Below, piece by piece: positions 35,901 to 50,900 of a DNA stretch of 64,000 bases. Each line of letters begins with the position of its first letter. The stretch's first letter is position 1. Under the pieces are notes generated by a model. That model was not told the origin of the DNA and did not search any database. It was given only the letters and a program-made list of their open reading frames with translations. The translations under genes were made by a program, and so were the position numbers. Origin of the DNA: Ooceraea biroi (Eukaryota > Arthropoda > Insecta > Hymenoptera > Formicidae). The stretch covers positions 10,895,838-10,959,837 of the forward strand of contig NC_039516.1 of the NCBI RefSeq assembly GCF_003672135.1. The letters are read 5' to 3'.

Positions 35901-38900
35901 GTATCTTCCAGAAATTCTACAGCAGTGATTATCACGCATGAAACGGACTTCCATATATTTTACGATATGTAACTAATCTTTTCAACAAAAATTAATAAAA
36001 TTAATAATAAAACTTCTTAAAAGTTCGGTATACGCAGATTTAGATATTTTTCAGGAAAATTGACGTAAAATTTTATTTGATAAAATTTACGAGTTCTGAT
36101 TGCGTAACACGATTACATACGTCTAAATCAACACCGACACGTAACTATTATTTCCTGCAACTCTTATTTTCTTTTGTCGGCGATTGTTCCGTTTCATCCC
36201 GATCTAATCACGGAACTGTGGTAGCTGGTATCACCTTGACTCCGCGAGAGAGAGGACACGAAGCGAACGTGTTTTACGTGTAATTGCTCGCGTGCGGATA
36301 CGCGTTTGCGATAATTATGCGTGACACACTCTAACTGTTCCGTCATCACGCTGACTTGTACGAGAATCCTGAAGATATTCTTTGACCACGGCGCTGCCAA
36401 GAATTCGGCGAGAATAGGACGTCCGCGAGACTGCCAAACTGTCGTACCGCGTGAAGTGGCGTACGTCCGTACACGCGATTTATGCAGAATATATGTATTA
36501 TTTCGCGCAATTACCTCGGGACATAAAGTCATCAAACCGCACGAATGGCAGTGGATTGGAGCCATCGTGAATGTAACGGTGTGCGAACGTGATATCGATA
36601 TAATTCATGCAATTTGAACTTCCGTTAAAAATATCTCTAGTGATAAATAATCGAAATGGCAAATTCTATAATATTGAATTACTTATTGAAAATAGGTGTA
36701 AAATTGCCCTTTCGTTCATTTTTAATTTGCAAGTTTTTTAATTTGTCATTCTTAACCATGAAAATTTATGCATTGCATCACGCGATATACGACTTATTTA
36801 GGACCGTTTACTGGATATCATCATTGCTATCGTAATCTACTAACACACGTTGTACGTGATTGCAATCGTATGCAGATACATAACGTGATGATGAAGTACA
36901 CCGGCTGTACACGATGCTATACATTTACAGAGCCAGTTGATCTTGCAGAAATAAGCTTCGACCGTTCTGTTCGTCGTTTCTGTCGTCTTTATCGAGTCGT
37001 GTGGGCCGTTGCAGTGTGGAAAGAAAGATCGATATCAAGATGCAGAATTGCGGATGTACCTATGTCTACGATAACGCGCTTTTTAAGATGTATAAAATTC
37101 CGTACAAAATACCGCTTCAAACGTGAAGGAAATAACTGAACAACATATGTAACAGACGCATTAATAGTCGTCTTTATCCTCGATTAGCATTATATTCGAT
37201 ATCGAACGATTTGCTAGATTGAAACACCGGATCGCGCTCTACGATGCAACGTGCGACGCGAGTAAGCACAACACGATTTTCATTACGAAATGAAGATTCG
37301 TTAGCAGCCAAGCGATAAGGCGAAAACACGTAATTCGATACGTTGCACGTCACGAGATGCTGCGCGACGTTATCATCGCACATTACGTATGCAGAGGCTT
37401 GCTTGACGAGCGGTTTGCGGTACCTAATGGACTGGATCCTCCTGAGACTGGAGTACTACCTACCACCCTTTAATCGAGATGCTAGCTATCGACGATATCC
37501 ACAGGGTCTTCTGGCCTGAGATTCATTATAGGACTCCTGCGTCGACGATGTCCACAGGACATGCGCGGGGAGACCAAAGCGAGAGAGAGAAGATTCTCCC
37601 GTCCGATCGAGAACACCTTTTTTTCTAATGGAAAAAGTTTACACGTTCGAGTATTAGTCCGTAATTGGATTGAATCGGTTCATGATCGATGCGTCTTCCA
37701 TTAATTGGATCGTTGAAATTATTCATTAGAATGTAAATAACACGTTGTTCATTTTCATGTGAGTCAAAATTCTCTTGATACGTAAAATGGAGAACCGCAG
37801 GGACAGTTAATTTTTGCGAGCGATAGTTCAAGCGCGCGATAAAATATGTGCTGTCGGATTTGTTCGGTGATACCAAAGCGCTGGTAACGTTTATCCTAGA
37901 GGTATAAATTTTGATGCGTTACACGACACGGTTCTCCAAATAAACGATTCACGTATGTATTTCAGGCAATCCATCTTTGATACTATACGCCTTATAAGCA
38001 TCTACTACGATGCTTATAAGAGGAACGAGACCGCTCTGTACAGGTTTACGCGCCATTATTCATATCAACGTTTATGTACATTTATGCACCCCCGTATCTC
38101 GTCGTTCAACGTTTGCAGCAACACACCGTCACTCATGTAGCCCGAGTAATTCGAACGCGAGAGAGTGATCGATCGGCGCACACCTTCGTAAGTATTATCG
38201 TCGATAAACGATAAATCAGGCCGAGGCTTCGACGCTACACGATTAAGGACCTCCCGAAAAACCGTCGAGACATGTATGTGTGTCGATGTGTGCGCGCGTT
38301 GCATCCAGCCACGATGCCATCCGATACCGACTGCTCCGCTTGTCGATCCCTTGAAGGCAGTAGGACATAGAGGATAATTAACAGGAAAAAGTTTCGGTCG
38401 CAACATCCAGCAGAAACGGATGACGTTTACAAGATAGCGTGGTTCTCGCAAAGACGTAAAAATTATTGAACTGAAAATGACGACCAATTCATTTCTTTCC
38501 TTCTCCCCTTCTTTCAAAATTTGATATAGAATTACGTTTCACGTTTCGAAAGACTGCCTAATGTACGAATTGTCGATTTGCATTTATCCTTTTTTTCAGT
38601 TTAATCAACTCCCACTCTATTAATTCTGCTTTCTTTACGGCTGTCCACTTTCTAAATGGAGATAAACGAATCTCGCGAACCCTTACGTGTGCAGCCGTTG
38701 TGGACGGTGTGGACGTTTCACTACCATCCTCGAACGCGATACAATACGGTACCAAATGATAATCTGGCGATAACATACGGTATAAGAATGCCGCGGTAGA
38801 ACACATGAATATAGTCTGATTAGAATGATAGTATCAGTCGTGTGGGCGAACGCGTCGCGCGAGAGTGGATTATTCGATCGTTTTTTACGTTTGTAATCAA

Positions 38901-41900
38901 TTCGCGCATGTCGCGTGTCAGACTACATGCGGCAGGACGTTAATCCAAGATACTTTCAATTGAGACGTGTCCGACTGTGTCCGCGAAAAGTGCGAGGCAT
39001 TTAACGTGCAACGGTTTGCAAAGCGACGTGACCTTTTTTGATGGAACTGAAGAGACGTGTAAGAAGAAAGTGCAATATTTCTAGATTAAGAGACACAAAC
39101 ATTGATCATGCTTTCTTCTGTTCCTTCGATGAAATTACGCTTGTTTTACTTCTCGTGATATTTTATATTCCAGAAATTTTTATAAATCCATTATTGTAAT
39201 TAATTTTATCGTATATTTGATTTTATATCGCGAATTAATTATTTCTGTTAAATTTTCTAGTTTTAATAGAATATTACGTTTAAGCTTGCATATCGTTTCA
39301 TATTATAATAGAATTTATATAGTCTCTCGACGCTTGTTCGACGTAGAAGTCTTTGAACTGTAGTGAACTGTGTTAGAACGCCTGTCTGTTCTATAATAAT
39401 AACCAACCGAAATTTTGGACGGCCGCCATCGCGAACGTATAAATCTTGCTATGTTGAGGACAATAGTTTAGCAACTCGCGAGTCTACGGCGAATCTATCA
39501 GCGTCAACGCCGACACTTCCGGACATCTGATTGTTCCTTTCAATAATCATTCAATAATGTTACCTGATCTCTAATCGTAAACGTCACAAGTTATTTTGCA
39601 TACAATAACTCTGTCGCTTATGTCGAATAGTCAGAGAGCAAAACTTTATTCTTTCGCAACGACCATAATGACAGACACAGAGAAGAAAATAAATTTATGA
39701 TTGTCACAGAAACGTAACGATGCCTCTCAACGAAAGTAAATATATTTAAGCTAAAACTATTTGCAATTGGAAAACATTTCTCACCACTCCATTATATTTT
39801 TTAATTTTTAAATACATATCAAGATTTTATATTGACTATATTAAATCTATATCTTTATCTTCTGGATAACTTTCCAGCATTATAATCTACAATTTTACGC
39901 AATATTGCGAGAGTATTTGTGATAATTGCGAGAGGTGCGCATCAGAAAAACTCAACGAACGGAAGAGCTTATTAATTTCTCTCATTACTCCACGCGCGAT
40001 GGCCACTCGACCCTCCCCAACGTCGTCTTCCTGATAAAACATGCACAAATGAAAAATGCTATTGTCTCCTCACGTGGCGGACTACCCTCCTCACGATGCA
40101 ATCGATACCTACCGCATTGACGACGAGACACACGAAGCGTCTCATCGAAGAGAGGCATGTTGAATCGCACACTTTGGCACGACCCATGTCTCATCGGCCA
40201 TCATCACGGCGATGAGTTAATGCTAATGAGCGGGCACGGCGATTCGTCTAAATTAATTAGCGCCTCCTAAAGCACCGTGAAATTAGCGTTAGCGCGTGGG
40301 ACGTGGCGCGTCGGGATACCCATTACTCGGCTAATGGGCCGATAACGGTGTGGGTGTGCGGTGGGTCTACGGGTGCGGGTATCCCATATGGTTGGTCTTC
40401 CCATATGCACACACGCATCGACGTATCGACGACGCATCGCACGCGGTTCAAGTATATCGTGCGGTTTATATCGTATAAGTGGACGTGTACGAAGGTGGAG
40501 CCGGTGCACGTCGCGTGTTACCGCGCTATGCATCAACGAAACAATGCCGGTGTAATTGAATATTTTCAGGGGATGATGATTTAAGAATCGCCGCCGGGGC
40601 ACCGACGGGAACCGCGTTCGGGCCCTTCCCATTTTCAACTTACACGTGTATACGATGGTTACCAAGTGCGGCGAGTATAATAAATAACGATTTTGGCGAT
40701 CGTCGACTCTTGGACGGGGCCCCCGTACCAGGGGGCCTTCGCCAATGGAAAGGGGCCAGTTAGGATAACTATCGATTCTGAAGAAAACAAGCTCTATTGC
40801 GATCGCGTTTCGTAAGAGAGCGGATAATCTGTCGGCTCGTTTCGAGCACGGACGGTTCTGTTCAAAGACCTGGTTCAAAGGTTGAGAACGACGTGAGCGA
40901 AACACGACTAGAAGAAAAGCACCGAATCGGTTAATGACAGAGCGCCGCGCGATAATTTCAGGGTAACGCATATTTCGCACGTAACACGCAAACCCACTGA
41001 CGCTCCCGGGGATGACGGTAATATTTTTTTGCGATACAAGAAAACTACTGAACGTCTCTCCGTGCATGTATTTCGAATTCTTCTAAACTCAATTTTTGCC
41101 TCTTGCGTTCCGATCCAGCAGAATCTTAATTTATATATTATCGAGATATTTAATCGCTAAAGATCGGCAAGTTGAAAATTATCATTGATATCAAAACAGT
41201 GTTAGGACTTTCGTCAGAAGTATAAAAAAGGTCTTTATGACAAAAGTTTTCCCAAAAAAATGTTCCACCGTTAGTTAGTTACAAATCATCTTGCACCTTG
41301 ATAACTTGACTGACGTAGCAATGTTTCCGTCAACCTGGAGCAACAAGACTATTACTAAGAGCAACAACCCCAAATTCCCGCGTCTCTCTCCAGGACAAGG
41401 AACAGGTTTATTTTCCCCTAAGAAATCGACGGTGTACCTGATATCTACCTCGCAGACTCCAACCAGACTCGTATAGAGCGTGTACGCGAGATACGGATCT
41501 GACTGCGCCGAATGCACAGACCAGTGCAGTACGCAATATCCTATCCCTTCTTTTTCGAGAGGAGAGATCCTCTTTCGTGCGATCACAAATCACGTAACCC
41601 ACCTCCTCCTCATAGCCTCGCGCGAACCGGCAATCGTTATCGCGTTCGCACGAGGTCCGACCGCACCGTTCATCCTCTCAATGTTCCTCTATGTCGGATG
41701 GACGCGCGGCTCTTCCTCTGGTCCTCTGGAGAGACGAGAGATCAAGGCGATTCGCCATCGACGTGAAGTCATAACATGATTCCGGAAAGAAGGAGGATAG
41801 TTACGACAAGTACGTGCGTGATAAGAGTGAGTAGTCGATAATTCTATCGTGTGTACTGATGGCATCTCGGCGCCGAATAAACTGGAACGTGTCCGTCTGA

Positions 41901-44900
41901 TCTGTCCAGGGATAATGCGAGCCATAACTTATGCGGGGAAAAAGTGACGATGGAGGGAGGAGTGAAGTCCATAGGCTAATATAATATGTACATATAGAAA
42001 AGAGTAAATGATACCTCGTAAATTCTTCTACGTACAACGAAAGCGAGATATTACCTAGTAACCCTCAATTTGTTAAATTGCACGTAATGTGTATGAAACT
42101 ATCTCTATACAAAATGTCTCTCATAAAGAACAATCATGTTGCACTATCAAATAGCTCTTTGATCTTTCTTATGCAATAATGTTTGTCATTAGATAATTCC
42201 AACACGAAGGGCTCACGGATCTAAATCACATAGCTGAGTACGACGTATAATAATTCATCTGTTCTTCTCGATTCAATTTACATGAGGAAAATGAAACATT
42301 GGGATGAAACGTAAGAGAGAAAACTCAGTTGGACATCTATGCCGCTTAACCTATAGCACTCGCGTGAAGGAAGGGAGAGCTCGCCGACCTTCATCGAATA
42401 TCCAATAAAGTAGACCACTACAAGGCTCTCAAGCGGACATTGAGACGGTCAGGGCCGATAATAACCACTACCCTCCGCTGCGACTCGAGAGGATCGATTT
42501 TATCGTGGTCGCCGGAGTCAAGTCCACGAACAACCCTTCGAAATGTTTTTGTGGACCGATTAACCCGAGAGAAAGAGAGAACGGAACCCCTTTCTCGCAT
42601 TAGAATTCTCGCCCGGACCACCCAGCTTACGTTTACGCGGCTATCAATCTGATTCGTCGGTTATTTCGATCAGTACGGAGCAATAAACTGCAACGACTCG
42701 TTCCCAACGTCGTTGGACGTCGGCTTTCCCCGAATCCTCGTGACTGATACACGGGAGATACACGCGGGAATCAACGCACTCATGTCAAAAAGCGAACGAG
42801 CAAACGTCTTATCAGATTTCGAAGAGCGCCATAAGTCGCACAGCTCGAATTCTTTCTCTCCGAAACAATCTTCGCTTTGGTATGGAACTATCAAAAGGAG
42901 AGATCCTCGTTCGAGTGACGTGCTTCGCTTTTTGTGAAGTATTGCAAGGTGATATTTATTACTATTGTATTGTACCAACAAGAAAAATTGATAATTCGTG
43001 CGATTTTATTTTTTCGTGAACGTGTCTTCGAGGCAATAATGGCAAACAGCGAAAATTCCTGTGTTATTATTAAATTTTAAGTACTGTTAATATAATAAAA
43101 TTGTTTTATTAATCGATTAAGGAATTTATTTAAAAATTTTTAATAAATTATATCTCTATTATTTTTTATTTATATTGATCGTAATATTACGTTTTTATCA
43201 CAAGAGAGCTTATATAAATTCTGTTGTTACAATTTAATAAAGTTGCTCTAGATGTTTTATAGATACAAAAGAACAGAAAAATTTATACTGATCGAAGTAT
43301 TTTCAACTGAAAGAATAGCTAAACAAAAATATATTATGTACCCCTGGTGGGACTCGAACCCACAATCCCCGGTTTAGGAGACCGATGCCTTATCCATTAG
43401 GCCACAGGGGCGCTTGTTTTCAAGTTCCCATGATACAGAACTCAACGCGATGACCACTTGGTATTCAAGGTAGTAAAATAATTCTCTGTAGATAAAATTC
43501 TGTTCATATCTAATAACCATTAATTGCAAAATTAATTGCTCGACTTTATTATTGAAATGTTTGCATCATCATGCATTATTTCTTATTACGGCAATTATCT
43601 AAATCATCCCTTTCTTAGCGTTGATGTTTCGACAATACAATAAAATGTTTGAAGATTCGTCTTTTTGTTAAAGAATTAAAGCGATATAAAGCGAGCAACA
43701 TTTGAACTATAAAATTCAAGAAAAAATCTATTCGCCGCATATATAATAACAATAAACGTTAATAGATATCTGCGAAAGATATTATAACGCATACATGGAA
43801 AACGAGCGTATAATAATTTGAGTTCTTATAGGATTTGTCGTTACCAAGAAGAAATTAAAGTCAAGCGGATTTTAACAGTAACGGCAACAATTATCCTACT
43901 TGTTCCAGTATTTATATTTCAATAACAAGACCATTTGTAGACTCGTATATTTTCACAAATCGCAAGTTGTAACCCTGAAAACCGGGAATCTAGAAAGCGG
44001 AATCCAGAGTTGTGTATTCAAATATTCATATGGAAATATACGTGGACGAAACTGCCGCTTCAGGAGCAAAGCTGCTATCTGATTTCAATTTTCTCCGGTA
44101 ATCTCAGCGGCACACTGTCATTGCCATAAATACGATGATCCGTAATCATCGTCCGCGTTCGTTGCATTATGCACAAGCAGTGTACATGTGTATATATGTA
44201 TGTGACAACCAGACAAGTGTCGATATTCACGTGTTTGACAGTTATATGCGTAATCTGAACTTTCGGAACCTTAGCCAAAATTCGGTATGCACAATTATTG
44301 CATCTAAGTAAACCGATAGTCTTCTAAAAATAAAAATCTAAGTTTCAGATTTTGGAAATCAATTGTTTTCTATAGTTGAAGACCCAGAGCGTGACGAAGA
44401 TTAATATGTTTCATAATTTAAGATAATATAGTTTAAGATGAGCAGTTTAAGATAATATATGAAACACTAAAGATTAATAGAGTTGATAGTACAATACAAT
44501 AACTGTCGTTCTTCATCATTGAAGAATTCAAATAAAAAATCGAAGTATAGAATATGTTTACAGACATAAAAATGCCGTTTCTCTTTAAACTACTTGAAAA
44601 ATATAATTTTTCAGCGTCCACAAAGTACCTTTTGATGTGACGCTAAGGCGCCAAGATACGTTCCTGCGATAATCTTGATTTTACGCGCATCACATGAGAA
44701 TGCACTCGTTCGTATGGGAGTATGAGTGTACACGCATTTATAATACTTCACGCACGATCGCCGATTTACTAACCCGAATTACCGGCGACGCCCAAATATT
44801 AACACTTCAAGCAACTCGTTATTCAAATTGGGCTTTACGAATTTGTATCGCTGCCTCCGATTACACGTGTTGGTATGATAACGATGAGTGGCGAGAGCAA

Positions 44901-47900
44901 ACAGCTTATTACAAACTGGTCCCGACATGACAGTGGACTCTCACGCATAAAGGATACCGTTCAACGTAAAAATGTAATTCATCTCGTACGTAAGTTTTGA
45001 TAAATAATCCATATATGCAAGACTTATGGTATCAATTAAATTGATATCTCTAACTTTCATGAAAATAGAGTTTCAAATAGAAATGATTGTTTTCTCGTGC
45101 GATTTATTTATTAAAACTTTTGGAGAGTTTACCGTTGTTTAATCATCATTATTAGGTAATATATAAATTTTGTAAAATATTTCTTATTTATTGCATGTGT
45201 TAAATACTTGCACATACGATTCTTTCATTATAATAGATAAATTGAATCAATCAAATCTTTTAATCACGCCTCATTAATTCACGATTGTTTCCTACAGTTT
45301 CTCGTGTCACTCTATATCGCAAGAGCTTCGATAATTTCTTGATGGTCCCGATTTGCACCCGTACGGATGTCGCTCTTGTAAGACCATATAGGTATAATCT
45401 CATAAGATCGCCTTACTTTATCTCGCGTATCGTCTGCCTGCCGTGCAGAAGCGATGAAAAAGCGCTTCAAGGTCTACCGCATTTTCTTCTCTCGCGCGCT
45501 GACGCCTCTGTTTAACACCATATCCACAAAAATCGACAGCCGGCGCCCCGGTTCTGAGGTACGAGCCTCAGCGGAGATGCCTATCGACCGTTGCTCCTCG
45601 CTATTGATTTCAGCCGAGAACGAGGCGAAACAACTTCGAGGAATTTGTTCCTGCGCGTCGCATCGCGTGCTTTATTGAAAGCAGCTGGAAGAAACGGACG
45701 AAAATCTGGAGTCTACGAGAGCGAGGAAGTGAAAGGAGCGAAATTCGCAACGGCCGTTTACGGACCTTAGATAAAGCGAGCCTTAATCATCGTGAATACT
45801 AGCTGGACATCGACTCATCCTTCCGGCGAAAGGGAAGAAGGGCAACTTGCGAGGAGAGAGGAACACGAGGGAAGTGAGACAGCGTAGCAGAGAAAAGGAG
45901 AGACAGAAACCTCCAAGAGAACGAAAAGAAGCAGCAGCCAGGTCTCTCGCACTTAGCATAATGTTCACCGCGCCTGTCATTACCTCCGACACCGCTAACA
46001 TGCCAGCCTAACGCCTCGCGATGGTCCCCGTCCAGGTAGACACGCGAGGACGTGCCAACAGACGTCGGTTAGCCTCGCATCACGGCGAAGCGAATGCGTA
46101 AGGACACCACCCGTCCGGAATATTGATCGAGCGCGAGTTAACTTAAATTAACGCGATCGAGATTCTCCTTTTTCTGGCGCGCGCGCGTCCTCGTCTCGTT
46201 GCGTCTTATTTCCGCGCCAGAAGGACGCGCGTCCTCCTCCTTTCCATCATCATCGTCGTCGTCATCGAGGAAAACACGTTGGCGCGTTCGCCAGATATCG
46301 CCTGGACATCAACGGGAGTCTCGGGTACATCGAACCGACGCGATACACTCTCGTGAAGAATTCCATTAAGCTATAACGTCTCGTCCAGCTTCGGGGCGCG
46401 GCGCGCGTGCGATAGTTTCCTCCTTGTACTTCGACGAACGAGATTTATTTTGTTACCCGGTTGTTACCAATTTGTAGGCACGAGTGGGCGATCTCAAACG
46501 GTGTTTCTGGGATCCTCTAACGACGAGATTAACCCTAACGGCGCTTGGTACCTCGTAAATTGCCGGTCTCGCGCATTAGGCGTACGAAGGAAGGAAAGAA
46601 TCGATTTATGGCCGTGCCGGAATATAAATTCGCCCTCGCGGAAACATCCTCGGCGCGTAAGCCGGCGGTTTCTTGCCCCGGCTGTTTTGCGAATAGATTC
46701 TGCGAGGTTCTCCCCCCGAAATAAAGAATCGTGAGATTCCTCGGATATGGGAGGATCATTTCGTAAGAGCGACTCGTGAGTCCTGGTCCTGGTCCTATAG
46801 TGGAAGTCCTTGAGGAAGATTAACATCGCGATGTAGATAAATTCGATCTATCTGCATTATAAAAGGCGTTATGGACTCGGCAGAGAATAGAGAAGAAATC
46901 TCATTTAATGTGCACGAAGGAAAGAGATCAGAGCAGAAAGATCGTAATGCGACGTAATGATATTTTGATGAAGAGCAGACACGGTATTCGCGATCTCGAG
47001 ACGAAGAACCCGTTGAAGCGGTTGATTGTCAGAATGTTATTAATTTTCTTCGGTGCTGCTCGATCAATTTATCAAATGACCTGCATTATCAATTCTGCGA
47101 GATGTAATTCGCTGAGCACTTTTATCGAGAATGCTTAAGAGGATGAAGCTGCCGCGCGATGAACGTAAGGAAGACGCTGTTACAAATGTGAGCCATTGTA
47201 GATGCCTTTTTATCGCAATGGAACGTGATTTATTTGTTGAGGCAATCTCGCGAAAGGACACCTGATCCACGCGAAAGGATATCTGGTTACGATGGCACTT
47301 ATGGAAATGCATCGAATGACAAATACAGCTTGCCGAGGGCTGTGATTCTGCGATGCTCACGAGATATTTACAACTGCTTGTGAAAATCGAAAAGAGAAAG
47401 AAATCTGAAACCGCGTAACGTATTTTTAAAACCAGGTATACAATGTATTAGATTGCACAATGTTGTGTATAATGTATTAAATTGCAAAATTGCAAGAGAC
47501 GTCGAAAAGTTAACGTAATTAATTTTTAATTGATCTGTTTTTTTATCTTTTAGCGATATCATAAATTTGCCATTATTGTTAAATTAACGATGGTAAATAA
47601 TTTCGAATTTCTTTAAAAAGAAAAATTCTTTCTCGCAACTTTCCTTCGACCATCAACGTGTTAGAGAGGTACAGTGCCCTTTATTTAATATTATTATATA
47701 ATTTTATAAAATAACCATTATAAATTCACGAGTCTGTGCACTCATCGAACATATTTTCTCGTTAAAGGTCCGATTCTTTCACTGATCTCACCCTTTTTCT
47801 TCGTAAAAACCGCGATCGATTTCAACACTCGAACCGGCGCGCGTGCAATAGATGACTGCAAAAACGCGAAGGATGCAACCGTCATTTAAGAGATCATCTT

Positions 47901-50900
47901 GAACGGAAGCTCGGTATGCTGCGCGCCAGTCAACAATGTGCCATTACTCGCGAATAAATAAAAGCTATAATCTCTCGCATATGCGTGCGTAGCAGTGCTA
48001 TACTCACACGACTGCAACGATATTTTAAAGGCCGGCGGCGAGGGGCGAGACTGCTGCGGCTTCTTGGAGCACAACAGCGATGCGTTCCCGATGATTTGAT
48101 GCTTCCTGGACTGAATGATTCAATCTGGCCGGATGAGGTCGCAAATTCACGTCGTTATGCGAGTCTCGCAAGAGAGCGCATCGCTTAGCGCTTAACTGCA
48201 GCTTAAGAGGCGATACGTTGTCATGCTACTGCATGCAGCAAAGTGAAGGCGTATTTACGTGATATCCTTTGAATCATCCCGGATCCGAAGTTTATTGTTT
48301 CAAGGGCTATATTGCTGAAACAAAAATTTACGTGTCAATATTACGCAAGTTAATGAATCGTTATTTACGAATTAATTAGTATATTAACTGTACGTACAGT
48401 TTAATTTCTATATAATTAAATTATGTCATTTTTAATTACTCGATCTTCAATTTCAAGATTTGGTAATTATGTACTTTAACGGACCCAGCCCCGATGACCT
48501 TGACCTTGACATATGTTGTCAATGTCACCCTCCTGAGTGACCTTGAAGAAGTTTTAGCCGTCGCTCGTCGTTTGTTAAAAAGTTATAAACAAAAGAAATT
48601 TCGAAAATATAGTAGTTATTTTGAAAGAATATTGAATATTGAAAGATATAAACGACGAATATGTATATGAACGAAGAAAGGAAAGTCATTTAAAGCAGTG
48701 AATTGTTAATATATAGAATAGTTTCTTTTAATATAAGTACAAAGTATTCTTCACTTTAACCAAAAGCACAAACAGTTAAATACAAAGTATTCTCTGCTTT
48801 AACCTAACCTAACCTGGTTAGGTTATATTTTCCGAAACTGGAGCCCCGGACACATACGCTCGTTTTCAGCCCGCTTCGCGGGAGGGCGGGGGGAGGGGGC
48901 TTTGCCCCTTCCCCCGCCGGAATCTGTGGCGTGTACCAGGTGATCAAAATCTGCACGGTGAAATCTGTTACACTGGCCCCGGCGGGGGGGCTAGATTTCA
49001 CCGTGCAGATTTTGATCACCTGGTACACGCCACGGATTCCGGCGGGGGGAGGGGCAAAGCCCCTTCCCCCCGCCCTCCCGCGAAGCGGGCTGAAAACGAG
49101 CGTATGTGTCCGGGGCTCCAGTTTCGGAAAATATAACCTAACCCAAACCTATTTCTGATTTAAAGCTAACATTCCATCAAATATACTCTTTCGTAAACGT
49201 ATATGGTATCGTAAAATTATGCTTTATTCATTAAACATTTTTGTTAATAACTTTTTAACAAACAACGAGCGAAGGGTGAAACCTAGTACGGGTTATTCGG
49301 AAAGGTGACTTTCGTAATATATGTCAAACTCAAGTCCTTACTTCGCGTGGACAGCTGAAAATTCGTGCAAAATTATTAAACTTCTTTTGTTAATAACTTT
49401 TTAATAAACAACGAGCGACGGCTAAAACCTCTTCAAAGTCACTCAGGAGGGTGACCTTGACAACATATGTCAAGGTCAAGGTCATCGGGGCTGGGTCCGT
49501 TAAAGTACATAATTACCCAAGATTTTTTATTCTTCTAACAAACATTGGCGAAATTAATTAAGCTAAAGGAAAAGATTGTGCATGATTGGAATTATCCACG
49601 TTTAATTGATGGCAATACGATAATACACAATACGTCCATTCTTCAGCTCGCTGAAATCTAACTGAATCCGGAGGCTCATTCAGTACCAAAACCGCGTAAA
49701 TTCGCCTTAAACGGATAGGACCCGCGAGAAAGGCAGGCTTCTGCCGACAAAGTGGGCGTGCGAGGCGCCCACGACGACGAGGAACCAACAAAACAGGCAT
49801 CGGGAAGCGGAAATCCGAGAAGCTGCGCCGAGGCGGTCCTTCTCCGTTTTTCTCGCTGTCCAGCGAGCCCCAGGCCTATCCTTAATCGTTTATTAAAACA
49901 AGAACGAACGCGCCGAGAGCGCGAACGGCACCCGTGGAAGCTCCCTTGTAATTTAATCTCTCTTTAAATTACAGACAGCGGGTGCACTCCGCGGCGACAC
50001 GCCGCCGGTGCGGCGCGACTCGGATTGCATCGCCCGGCGAGAGAATGCGCGACCGGAGAGAGAGCTTTGTTCGCCACTCGCGCGGTCCTCGCCTACGTTT
50101 TTCAATCGTATCTCATGGTGGTCCTATCCGCGGTGTTACGCGCTATCATTAGCTAATTCCCGTTGATTTACCACCGAACGCCGTTCCTTCAATCTCCAAC
50201 AGGATACGGGGTTCCGGCGAGTATTGTTTACTTTGTGCACCGTAAGCCGCTAAACTGCGGTTTACCACAGGGAAGGATCACCATCTCATGTCTCTTCCCA
50301 CGTGACATAAAACTGCACAAGTTAATGATAAGCTTCGTGAAGTGAATTCGAGTCTGGCAGAAAATCAAAATGTTGCAACTGCGATATTATACCGCAACTG
50401 TAGCAGCAATTTGTTATGCGAATGTCGAGCCAACGACCGAATATGATCGAAGAGGTTTAAATAAGGTGTTTGCGGTGACAAGCGCGATAAATCGCGTTCG
50501 CAGTAAGTTAAGCGGAAAGCATACGCTAAATCAGTGCGGCGCTATCTGAATGTAAATTACTATCGGCCGATTAGTATCGGCTTGACCACTCTCGCGCAAC
50601 GTGTACGCTACACATTAAAAAACGGCCCACGTAAAGCCATATGGCAGGCGTCATTATATCGTATATACCGCGCGACGTTCGTGCGATTAGGTAATCTCCT
50701 TAAAAGTAGAAATTATAACTCTAATCGGTGACTCCAATCGCATTCGAACTGACGCAGCGGTTGTATAGTGAGATTATTTACTGCTGAGCTCGCCATTGAG
50801 CTATCCTGTTCGACGATTTCTGCTCGCATTTTCATTAATTTTCATTTAAGCGATAGCACCGCCCGTGCAGAAAATTGTTAGGGCCTAATATGAAAGTAAA

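Noticed and set aside
40267..41067. 266-codon open frame on the minus strand inside MICU3-like intron 1
   Set aside because: Arg-rich, no motif, lies in a GC-richer patch and overlaps open frames on the other strand. A frame of this length is not surprising by chance in 64 kb of six-frame sequence.
48804..49158. Two similar frames on opposite strands (MYQVIKICTVKS...)
   Set aside because: They are mirror images produced by the central palindrome of foldback element B, not genes.
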